In this document: positions 1-5,937 of the stretch, one piece after another | Layout: each line of letters begins with the position of its first letter | Numbering within the stretch: the first letter of the stretch is position 1 | Assembly: GCA_002418985.1 (NCBI GenBank) | Contig: DIFE01000045.1 | Span: forward strand, 3,386-11,600 | Reading direction: 5' to 3' | Origin: Deltaproteobacteria bacterium UBA5756 | GTDB taxonomy: Bacteria; Desulfobacterota; Syntrophorhabdia; Syntrophorhabdales; Syntrophorhabdaceae | DNA length: 8,215 bases | The notes under the pieces: generated by a model | Database searches by the model: none | Told to the model about the DNA's origin: nothing | What the model saw: the letters and a program-made list of their open reading frames with translations, nothing else | Translations under genes and position numbers: made by a program

Positions 1-60
1 TCCCGGACTTGATCCGTGATCCGGGGCTGTCCCGCGACCTGTCTTTCCGGCTTGACAGAC
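1..60. repeat. Degenerate dispersed-repeat remnants
   Basis: Bases 1-24 (beginning TCCCGGACTTGATCCG) and 44-56 (TTTCCGGCTTGAC) resemble fragments of the short palindromic 'GTCATTCC-GG-CTTGA-CCGG' repeats scattered between genes in many proteobacterial genomes. Bases 39-43 (CTGTC) and 54-58 (GACAG) can also pair as a small stem. No reading frame is evident. The likeness to a repeat family comes from memory of such elements; the copies here are incomplete and one is cut by the window edge. Confidence 0.3.
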
Positions 61-80
61 TGGCGCGAACGGCATTAAGT
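52..80 (+). promoter_or_regulatory. Possible sigma70 promoter for the PAC2 gene
   Basis: A perfect -35 hexamer TTGACA (52-57) is followed after exactly 17 bases by TTAAGT (75-80), a weak -10 that matches TATAAT at three of six positions and lacks the important second-position A. Transcription would start near 87, leaving a short leader that holds the Shine-Dalgarno sequence. The -35 also lies inside repeat-like sequence, so it may be fortuitous. Confidence 0.3.
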
Positions 81-102
81 TTATGAACTTGGAGGAGATA
101 CG

Positions 103-987
103 GTGAGAATAGGTGGTTTTGAGTTAATTGATCCGGTTCCGGAATTGAATGAGCCTTATGTGCTCGCCACATTGCGGCCATGGATAGACGTAAACAATGT
201 TGGGAGTCTGATCCTGAAGGAACTGGAGAGGCAATTCACGGCTTTTGAACTGGGAAAGCTCGCCAGACCCGGACGTTTTTATGACTTTACCCGATACCGG
301 CCCACTATCGACATTGAAGGCGGCATTAACGAAATGACGATCCCCAATACCACGGTCCATTATGCACGAAGACGAGGCCAGAATGACCTGGTGTTCCTCA
401 ATCTGCTGGAGCCTCAGGCCAACGCGGATATTTACGTGGATTCTGTTGTAAAGCTTTTGACGACGTTGAAAACGAGCAAATACATTCTCCTGGGGAGCAT
501 GTACGATATAGTACCCCACACGAGACCTCTGCTGGTCAGCGGATATGGAATGGGCGAGCGGGCGCTGCAGGATGTCCGGATGGCGGGTGCCATGCCCATC
601 ACACACCACGGCCCCTCAACTTTTGCGAACCTTATCACCAAAAGAGCCGCCGAATCGGGCATCGACGCAACCGTTTTCATCGTTTCCCTGCCCCAGTACG
701 TTGTGATGGAAGAGGACCATGTGGGAAAGGTCAGGCTGCTGGAGGTGCTCAATATGCTCTATAACATTCCCATCGATAAGGACGACTTTGAAAAAGCCAT
801 GCGCCAGCGTGATCTCATTACCGAGAAATTGAAGGACTCCCCGGAGATCACCGATATCCTGGCCCAGCTTGAAAACACTTACGACATGCGGGTCCAGGCA
901 ATGCAAAAGGAAGGGATCTTCCAGCTTGGCTCCGACATGGAAGAGATGTTCTGGAAGACGATGGAAAAGAACATCGGAAAGGCGTAA
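103..987 (+). CDS. PAC2-family protein (proteasome assembly chaperone-like)
   Basis: This 294-residue soluble protein starts at GTG with a strong Shine-Dalgarno GGAGGAG at 91-97. It resembles the PAC2 family (formerly DUF75), named after eukaryotic proteasome assembly chaperone 2 and common in archaea and actinobacteria. Visible support is the family-like core GSMYDIVPHTRP (residues 131-142), a following glycine-rich turn (146-151), the segment PITHHGPS (165-172), and a VSLPQYV stretch (194-200) typical of the second half of the fold. The C-terminal 70 residues are charged and predicted helical, consistent with a small helical tail. There is no signal peptide or membrane segment. The gene appears to stand alone: the next gene is 269 bp away behind its own structured leader. 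Family membership is fairly secure. The biochemical role of PAC2 proteins in Gram-negative bacteria is not established, so no reaction is assigned. Confidence 0.85.
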   Translation: MRIGGFELIDPVPELNEPYVLATLRPWIDVNNVGSLILKELERQFTAFELGKLARPGRFYDFTRYRPTIDIEGGINEMTIPNTTVHYARRRGQNDLVFLNLLEPQANADIYVDSVVKLLTTLKTSKYILLGSMYDIVPHTRPLLVSGYGMGERALQDVRMAGAMPITHHGPSTFANLITKRAAESGIDATVFIVSLPQYVVMEEDHVGKVRLLEVLNMLYNIPIDKDDFEKAMRQRDLITEKLKDSPEITDILAQLENTYDMRVQAMQKEGIFQLGSDMEEMFWKTMEKNIGKA

Positions 988-1010
988 CGAAGCTTAAAAA
1001 CTCCTCCCCC

Positions 1011-1036
1011 GGTTCCGGCTTTCGCCGGAAGGACGG
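1011..1036. repeat. REP-like palindromic repeat, copy 1
   Basis: TTCCGGC (1013-1019) and GCCGGAA (1024-1030) form a perfect 7-bp stem with a TTTC loop. The 26-base element 1011-1036, read on the opposite strand, matches 8161-8186 at 23 of 26 positions, so it is one member of a dispersed repeat. It lies 23 bases after the PAC2 stop codon and could attenuate transcription. The bases that follow (GGACGGATAAAATTT) are not the T-run of a standard intrinsic terminator, so it is called a repeat rather than a terminator. Confidence 0.6.
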
Positions 1037-1113
1037 ATAAAATTTCTTGAAACAATAAAACCCTGAAACCTCCTTTCATGGGGGGCAGGAAGGTGCAATG
1101 TGGGGCAAGTTTC

Positions 1114-1146
1114 CACGACACGAGCATCAGGTTTCCTCGTGTCGTG
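1114..1146. promoter_or_regulatory. Perfect 11-bp inverted repeat in the protease leader
   Basis: CACGACACGAG (1114-1124) and CTCGTGTCGTG (1136-1146) are exact reverse complements separated by an 11-base spacer. The structure lies 110 bases before the metalloprotease start. No T-run follows, so it is not an ordinary terminator. It could be an operator for a dimeric regulator or an RNA hairpin in the 5' leader. The sequence alone does not choose between these. Confidence 0.5.
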
Positions 1147-1256
1147 ATCTGCCGAACCCCGGTGATAGCGCAGTTGAGAGGCGGGAGCCATATGGTACCG
1201 GTATTGCTAGACTTTCTATGAACCTGGGGCAACGGGGCCGATCACGCGGAGGGCCA

Positions 1257-2390
1257 ATGTTTGAAAAAAGGATCAGGCTTTTCAAGGTCTTCGGTTTTGA
1301 GGTGGGCATAGACCCGAGTTGGGCCGTCCTTGCGATACTGATCGCCTGGTCCTTGTCAATGGGGCTTTTCCCCGCGCGGTACAGGGGCCTTTCAACAAAG
1401 ACATACTGGATCATGGGGGCAGTCGGGACCCTGGGGCTTTTCTTTTCCATCGTCTTCCATGAGATGTCCCACTCGCTTGTGGCGAGAAGATATGGCATCG
1501 GTATCGGAGGGATCACCCTGTTCATATTCGGCGGAATGGCCCAGATGGTTGACGAACCACCGCGCCCGAAAGCCGAGTTCGTCATGGCCATAGCCGGTCC
1601 CATATCGAGCATTCTTCTCAGCCTGGCATTCTACGTCGCTGTTTCCATCGGTCTTGTATCCGGGGTGCCGGAACCGGTCGCCGGGGTCCTCATGTATCTG
1701 GCCATGATCAACGGCCTTTTGGCCGCCTTCAATCTTCTGCCCGCTTTTCCTCTGGATGGCGGGCGGATTCTGCGCTCGGCGCTGTGGGCGTGGAGGAAAG
1801 ACCTGAAGTGGGCGACCCGGGTTTCCTCCAGGATCGGGTCGGCGTTCGGAGTCTTCCTTATCCTTCTGGGGGTCTTCGAGTTTTTCCGGGGGAATTTTAT
1901 CGGAGGCTTGTGGTGGTTCCTGATCGGTATGTTCCTGCGCGGGTCAGCCAGATCCGCCTATGAGCAGCTGCTTCTGCGCAAGGCCCTTGAGGGAGAGCCC
2001 GTGGAGCGTTTCATGAATACCGAACCCGTCACGGTGAATCCGTCGCTTCCGGTAGCAGATCTCGTGCACGACTATGTTTACAGGTACCATTACAAGATGT
2101 TCCCCGTTGTGGAAGAGTCAGGACGGCTTGTAGGCTGTGTGACGACCAGGCAGGTAAAGCATGTACCCCGTGAAGACTGGAGCCGAAGAAAGGTCGCGGA
2201 GATATCCTCGGCCTGTTCTGAGGAAAATGTCGTTGCTCCTGAGACGGATGCAATGAAAGCCCTTTCCCTCATGACCCGGACGGGGTCGAGTCGCTTTATG
2301 GTCGCTACCGGGAATCGTCTCGTCGGGATACTCGCTCTCAAGGATATGTTGAAATTCCTTTCCCTTAAGGTCGAACTGGAAGAGACCTGA
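1257..2390 (+). CDS. Site-2-type membrane zinc metalloprotease (M50) with two CBS domains
   Basis: This 377-residue polytopic membrane protein belongs to the M50 intramembrane protease family, which cleaves transmembrane substrates within the bilayer. The zinc-binding motif is HEMSH (residues 68-72). The second active-site motif is NLLPAFPLDGGR (159-170), supplying the third zinc ligand Asp167. A conserved FGG turn follows the first motif (91-93). About six hydrophobic segments occupy residues 20-226. The C-terminal third (about 247-370) holds two CBS modules, the usual adenine-nucleotide-sensing module, as in the archaeal S2P of the MJ0392 type. The ATG at 1257 is chosen because GGAGGG (1248-1253) precedes it closely and the protein begins with the family-typical FEKRIRLFKVFGFEVGIDPS. 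An in-frame ATG at 1098 would add 53 unconserved residues translated from the leader hairpin. The substrate is unknown; the gene appears monocistronic. Confidence 0.9.
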   Translation: MFEKRIRLFKVFGFEVGIDPSWAVLAILIAWSLSMGLFPARYRGLSTKTYWIMGAVGTLGLFFSIVFHEMSHSLVARRYGIGIGGITLFIFGGMAQMVDEPPRPKAEFVMAIAGPISSILLSLAFYVAVSIGLVSGVPEPVAGVLMYLAMINGLLAAFNLLPAFPLDGGRILRSALWAWRKDLKWATRVSSRIGSAFGVFLILLGVFEFFRGNFIGGLWWFLIGMFLRGSARSAYEQLLLRKALEGEPVERFMNTEPVTVNPSLPVADLVHDYVYRYHYKMFPVVEESGRLVGCVTTRQVKHVPREDWSRRKVAEISSACSEENVVAPETDAMKALSLMTRTGSSRFMVATGNRLVGILALKDMLKFLSLKVELEET

Positions 2391-2562
2391 ACCGGGACAA
2401 AAAATGATCGCAAATTTATGAGGTTCGGAACTGTTTGCCAACGGACGGATCGGAAGAAACTCCGGATCTCAGCGATCGGACAGACAATTGCCGGGTACCG
2501 CGGCAGTCCTGAAAAACGAAAAGGCCCCGGGAGAAATAGTGATGGAAGTGGCTTCTATATAG
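2391..2562. other. Intergenic region between the protease gene and the mla promoter
   Basis: This stretch, with the promoter and leader that follow it, makes up the 307-bp gap between two plus-strand genes. It shows no credible coding frame; one tiny ATG frame ends at the TAG at 2560-2562. No T-tailed hairpin terminator for the protease gene is visible. Short GGATC/GATCGG motifs recur between 2446 and 2480 but do not form a convincing dyad. Confidence 0.5.
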
Positions 2563-2591
2563 TTGACAGCAGCAGATTGGTTGCTTATAAT
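2563..2591 (+). promoter_or_regulatory. Consensus sigma70 promoter of the mla operon
   Basis: TTGACA (2563-2568), a 17-base spacer (2569-2585) and TATAAT (2586-2591) match the housekeeping promoter consensus at 12 of 12 hexamer positions with optimal spacing. Transcription should begin near A2597 or A2598, giving an untranslated leader of about 100 bases before the mlaE start. The -35 overlaps a TTG and the -10 overlaps an ATG that are both in frame with mlaE, which shows that those upstream starts are not used. A small dyad, GATCA (2602-2606) and TGATC (2616-2620), lies just downstream of the probable start site and could be an operator, though it is short. Confidence 0.8.
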
Positions 2592-2697
2592 GGCTGAACG
2601 GGATCAGGCAATATTTGATCTCGCTTTGTTATTTAACCCTTGGTCTGTTCGAACCGAAAAAAACTGCATGTTCCGATTGGGCTCACTGTGGATTGAT

Positions 2698-3591
2698 ATG
2701 AAAGAACAGGACGAAAAGAAACTACCGCTTGGGCACGAAAACGAGGCGCCTTACGAAAAGGGCGGACCTGCACGGACCGCTGTCTTTCCGTCTCGGGGCC
2801 GGTCGAACATCTCGCCGTTTTTTGCCTTTATAGGCGGGTGGGCGATTCGCATGATCGGGAATTTCGGAGCGATAGCCGTCTTCTTCTTCCTGGCCTTCAT
2901 CAATATCTTCCGGTCAAAACAGATACGCGAGATCACGAACCAGGTTTATTACATCGGGGCGAAGTCGTCGCTCATAGTGATACTCGTAGCTCTTTTCACC
3001 GGTATGGTGCTGGGCCTGCAGCTTTTTTACACCCTGGTGAAATTCGGTTCCGTGGGCGCCCTTGGCTCCGCCATCTCCCTATCTCTTGTACGGGAGCTGG
3101 GACCGGTCCTGACGGCTATCATGATAGCTGCACGGGCGGGCTCCGCCATGGCAGCGGAGATCGGGATCCTTCGCAATTCCGAGCAGATAGATGCTCTGTA
3201 CACGATGGGCATCGACCCGGTGCGTTACCTCATCAGCCCGAGGATCGCTGCCTCCATAATCAGTTTTCCCCTGCTCACCGCCTTTTTCGATCTCGTAGGC
3301 ATCATCGGGGGTTACCTGACGGGTGTTGTCCTCCTGGGGACAAACGCAGGTACATATTTTTACCGTGTGCAATCTTCCCTGGGTATGGTAGATATCCGGG
3401 GCGGCTTCATAAAGTCTCTGGTTTTTGGCGCCATCGTTTCCTGCATCTGCTGCTTTCAGGGTTATTTTTGTCATATGAGGAATGATGGATTCGGAGCCAG
3501 GTCTGTGGGTATGGCCACCGTATCGGCCGTCGTGATCTCCTGTGTATTGATTCTTGTCTCCGATTATGTGGTAACTTCATTCCTGATGTAA
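2698..3591 (+). CDS. mlaE: Mla ABC transporter permease MlaE
   Basis: MlaE is the inner-membrane permease subunit of the phospholipid transporter that maintains outer-membrane lipid asymmetry. The family signature is clear at residues 130-182: LVRELGPVLTA, then ARAGSAMAAEIG, then SEQIDALYTMGIDP, the cytoplasmic coupling region that contacts MlaF. Hydrophobic segments lie at about 54-71, 91-110, 121-145, 184-214, 236-257 and 272-296. The open frame continues upstream to 2563, but that part contains the promoter. ATG 2698 is the best start (297 residues), though its Shine-Dalgarno is weak (GTGGA); ATG 2668 or ATG 2851 is possible. With 2698 the protein has about 40 hydrophilic N-terminal residues before the region that aligns with the E. 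coli protein, more than is usual for the roughly 260-residue family. It is first in a five-gene operon. Confidence 0.93.
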   Translation: MKEQDEKKLPLGHENEAPYEKGGPARTAVFPSRGRSNISPFFAFIGGWAIRMIGNFGAIAVFFFLAFINIFRSKQIREITNQVYYIGAKSSLIVILVALFTGMVLGLQLFYTLVKFGSVGALGSAISLSLVRELGPVLTAIMIAARAGSAMAAEIGILRNSEQIDALYTMGIDPVRYLISPRIAASIISFPLLTAFFDLVGIIGGYLTGVVLLGTNAGTYFYRVQSSLGMVDIRGGFIKSLVFGAIVSCICCFQGYFCHMRNDGFGARSVGMATVSAVVISCVLILVSDYVVTSFLM

Positions 3592-3599
3592 GGACATTT

Positions 3600-4850
3600 A
3601 TGGAAACACCTCTCATAGAATTCAGGAACGTTACGAAGCGGTTTAATGGAAAGACCGTGCTCGATAATATCAATCTCAGTATATATGAAAACCAGGTCAC
3701 CACCATCATCGGAAAAAGCGGCACCGGAAAGAGCGTGCTCCTCAAACACATCATCGGGCTTCTCAAACCCGATGAAGGCACCATTCTGTTCCAGGGTAAG
3801 CCCGTCAACAAAATGAAAAAGGCCGAATGGGAAGCTCACAGGCGCAAGGTAGCCTACCTGTTCCAGAACAATGCCCTCCTTGATTCGATGACGGTTCTGG
3901 ACAACGTGGCGTTTCCTTTGCGGCAGACGACGAATCTGAGCAAGGCGGAGATAGAAAAACGGTCCATGAAAAGGATTGACGACCTGGAACTTGCGGAAGC
4001 TGTCGGAAAGTTCCCGTCGGAGCTCTCCGGCGGCATGCAGAAACGCGTCGCGCTGGCGCGAGCGCTCGTTACGGACCCCCGGATCGTTCTTTTCGACGAA
4101 CCGACGACGGGTCAGGATCCCATCCGGAAGAACATGATCCTGAGCATGATCATCCATTACAGGAAAAAATACGGCTTCACCGCCGTGATGATAAGCCACG
4201 ACATTCCCGATGTTTTCTTCATCTCGGACCGGGTGATCATACTCTGGGAGGGAGGCGTGGGTTTCGAGGGGCCCTATGAAGAGGCGCTCAAGCAGAACGT
4301 CCCTATGATTGACGAGTTTCTGCGCAGCCTGGACGGGTTTCAGGATCAACTGACGGGCCTGCTTTCACGAGAGGCCTTCAAGATGCACTATTCAGCAATG
4401 CTCGGAGCCGCGGTCACGGAAACAAAGTACTCAGCGGCCCTTTTCGGCGTCCGGCTCAACATTCTCTACGAGGCCCTGGGGGCGCAGGCGGCAGTTGCCG
4501 TTCTCAAGGCGCTCGGAGAATATGCCAACCGGTACTTCAATTCCATCGGGGGTTTCTCCGCACGCCACAGCAGGGATGAAATTCTGACCATATTCCCTCA
4601 CAAGAATCTGGCAGAGGCCCGCAAACTCGTAGAGGGCTTTTCGCATGAGCTGGAGAATGGCGTGGTGGATCACATCAGGAACATCGCCTGGAAAAATTCC
4701 GACGCCGCCACATGTTTTGACATCGACATTCGTGCCGGGGTGATAGAGATCTCTCCCGAGGATTCTATCGAAGAGATAATCCAGAAGGGTCGCGCGGAGC
4801 AGGAGATCATTTCAACACACCGATGCGACCTGGGAGGTAAAGTGCAATGA
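3600..4850 (+). CDS. mlaF: MlaF-type ABC ATPase fused to a degenerate GGDEF-like domain
   Basis: Residues 1-243 are the ATPase of the Mla transporter. They contain Walker A GKSGTGKS (38-45), Q-loop Gln89, signature LSGGM (142-146), Walker B IVLFDEP (162-168), the MlaF-type GQDP D-loop (171-174) and switch His200. All catalytic residues are intact. E. coli MlaF ends at about 270 residues; this protein has 416. The extension (about 245-405) follows the layout of a GGDEF domain: DQLTGLLSREAF (249-260) matches the opening D-x-LTGL-x-x-R-x-x-F, ARHSRDEI (321-328) sits where ARYGGDEF would be, and AGVIEISPEDSIEEII (379-394) matches the closing strand and helix. The GG pair is replaced by SR, the metal-binding Asp positions by Phe282 and Val284, and no RxxD inhibitory site is present, so diguanylate cyclase activity is unlikely. 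The start ATG lies 8 nt after mlaE behind AAGGA. The GGDEF assignment is by-eye alignment. Confidence 0.9.
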   Translation: METPLIEFRNVTKRFNGKTVLDNINLSIYENQVTTIIGKSGTGKSVLLKHIIGLLKPDEGTILFQGKPVNKMKKAEWEAHRRKVAYLFQNNALLDSMTVLDNVAFPLRQTTNLSKAEIEKRSMKRIDDLELAEAVGKFPSELSGGMQKRVALARALVTDPRIVLFDEPTTGQDPIRKNMILSMIIHYRKKYGFTAVMISHDIPDVFFISDRVIILWEGGVGFEGPYEEALKQNVPMIDEFLRSLDGFQDQLTGLLSREAFKMHYSAMLGAAVTETKYSAALFGVRLNILYEALGAQAAVAVLKALGEYANRYFNSIGGFSARHSRDEILTIFPHKNLAEARKLVEGFSHELENGVVDHIRNIAWKNSDAATCFDIDIRAGVIEISPEDSIEEIIQKGRAEQEIISTHRCDLGGKVQ

Positions 4851-5332
4851 AAAAATATTCCATGGAGACGGCGGTAGGTATCTTCATAGTGGTCGGTCTT
4901 ATATGTGTGGGTTACATGACCGTGAAACTCGGTAATGTAACCCTCTTTGGGGACAAATCCTACCCGCTTTTCGCCCGGTTTACCTCTGTCACGGGACTGA
5001 GGGTGGGAAGCTCCGTCGAGGTGTACGGGATCCAGGTGGGCAGTGTGACGAGCCTGTCGATCGACCAGGAGAAACAAATGGGTATAGTGGGGATGAAGAT
5101 CGACAAGGGCACGGCAGTCTACGATGACGCATCTGCAACTATTAAGAGTGCGGGGCTTATCGGCGATAAATATGTAAAGCTGGACCCGGGTGGATCGGGG
5201 GAGGCGCTGAAACCCCGGGGAATGATCACACAGACCTCTGTGCCGGCGGACATTGAGGACCTTATCGGCAAATATGCCTTCGGAGATGTGAAAAAGGAGC
5301 CCGGAGGGGCCCCGGAGGGATCCGCCAAATGA
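4847..5332 (+). CDS. mlaD: MCE-domain lipid-binding protein MlaD
   Basis: MlaD is the periplasmic, inner-membrane-anchored subunit that forms a hexameric ring on MlaE and passes phospholipid between the permease and MlaC. The 161-residue product has one N-terminal transmembrane anchor (about 9-27) preceded by a short basic/polar start. A single MCE domain (about 38-115) includes the conserved TGLRVGSSVEVYGIQVGSV segment (49-67) and SAGLIGDKYVKL (101-112). The IEDLIGKYAFGD helix (136-147) corresponds to LEDLIGQFLYG in E. coli MlaD. The tail is Gly/Pro/Lys-rich and probably disordered. The ATG overlaps the mlaF stop as ATGA and is preceded by GGGAGG (4832-4837), which indicates translational coupling. 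At 161 residues it is slightly shorter than E. coli MlaD (183), with the difference in the tail. Confidence 0.94.
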   Translation: MKKYSMETAVGIFIVVGLICVGYMTVKLGNVTLFGDKSYPLFARFTSVTGLRVGSSVEVYGIQVGSVTSLSIDQEKQMGIVGMKIDKGTAVYDDASATIKSAGLIGDKYVKLDPGGSGEALKPRGMITQTSVPADIEDLIGKYAFGDVKKEPGGAPEGSAK

Positions 5333-5346
5333 TCGAGGAGGACAAA

Positions 5347-5937
5347 GTGAGAAGAATACTGGCCGGTTTGCTCATATTCATTGTATCCGTGATTCCGGTC
5401 CTGGCCCTTGCAGGTCCGGCTCTGGATACTGTGAAAACCAATGCCAACGTCGTGCTGGATGTGCTCGGAGACCCCAAGCTCAAGGGAGAGTCGGGAAAGA
5501 AGGTCAAAGAGCAGAAGGTCGAGGCTGCGGCCGACAAGCTCTTTGATTACGTCGAGCTTTCCAAAAGGACCCTGGGCCTCAACTGGAACAAGCTCAGCAT
5601 GGAGCAGCGCAAGGAGTTTGTAGACCTCTTCAAGACGCTCCTTAGAAATACCTATATCGACAAGATCACTGCTTACACCAATCAGAAGGTGACCTTTACG
5701 AAAGAAATGAGCCTCTCGGAAAATACCATGGAAGTACAGAGCGTGGTCGTATCGTCGAGCGCACAGACACCCATCAATTACAGGGTAATAAAGAAAAACA
5801 ATGATTGGAAAGTGTATGATGTCGTCATTGAGGGGGTCAGCCTGGTGAGCAACTATCGCACACAGTTCAGGGAAGTCCTCGCCAATAATCCACCACAGGC
5901 CCTGATCGATACTCTGCGCAAGAGGACCGGGAAATAA
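5347..5937 (+). CDS. mlaC: Periplasmic phospholipid-binding carrier MlaC
   Basis: MlaC shuttles phospholipid between MlaA at the outer membrane and MlaD at the inner membrane. The 196-residue precursor has a clear signal peptide: RR, a hydrophobic core (residues 4-19), and probable cleavage after VLALA (18-22). The mature part shows the Ttg2/MlaC pattern: a helical half with LFDYVELSKRTLG (65-77) and FVDLFKTLL (91-99), then the strand region ending in WKVYDVVIEGVSLVSNYRTQF (154-174), the most conserved family block. The GTG at 5347 is preferred because GGAGG (5337-5341) sits five bases upstream. An ATG at 5329 overlaps the mlaD stop (ATGA) and would prepend only MIEEDK before the signal peptide; it remains possible, since coupling by overlap is used elsewhere in this operon. 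The gene lies between mlaD and mlaA. Confidence 0.93.
   Translation: MRRILAGLLIFIVSVIPVLALAGPALDTVKTNANVVLDVLGDPKLKGESGKKVKEQKVEAAADKLFDYVELSKRTLGLNWNKLSMEQRKEFVDLFKTLLRNTYIDKITAYTNQKVTFTKEMSLSENTMEVQSVVVSSSAQTPINYRVIKKNNDWKVYDVVIEGVSLVSNYRTQFREVLANNPPQALIDTLRKRTGK

Noticed and set aside
1013..1030. Intrinsic terminator after the PAC2 gene
   Set aside because: The stem is perfect but no T-run follows, and a near-identical copy at 8161-8186 shows it belongs to a dispersed repeat.
1098..1256. N-terminal extension giving a 430-residue metalloprotease
   Set aside because: The added 53 residues are translated from the leader containing the 11-bp hairpin and look unlike protein. ATG 1257 has its own Shine-Dalgarno and begins at the family-typical N-terminus.
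2563..2697. mlaE starting at TTG 2563 or ATG 2590
   Set aside because: The TTG is the start of the -35 and the ATG overlaps the -10 of a consensus promoter, so neither would be in the transcript.
2838..3485. Plus-strand 215-codon frame inside mlaE
   Set aside because: This is the +1 shadow of the permease. The translation is Arg/His/Gly/Ser-rich with no family resemblance, whereas the other frame carries all MlaE motifs.
3564..4349. Minus-strand 261-codon frame opposite mlaF
   Set aside because: It lies antisense to the conserved ATPase motifs, shows no recognisable domain, and is explained by codon bias of the real gene.
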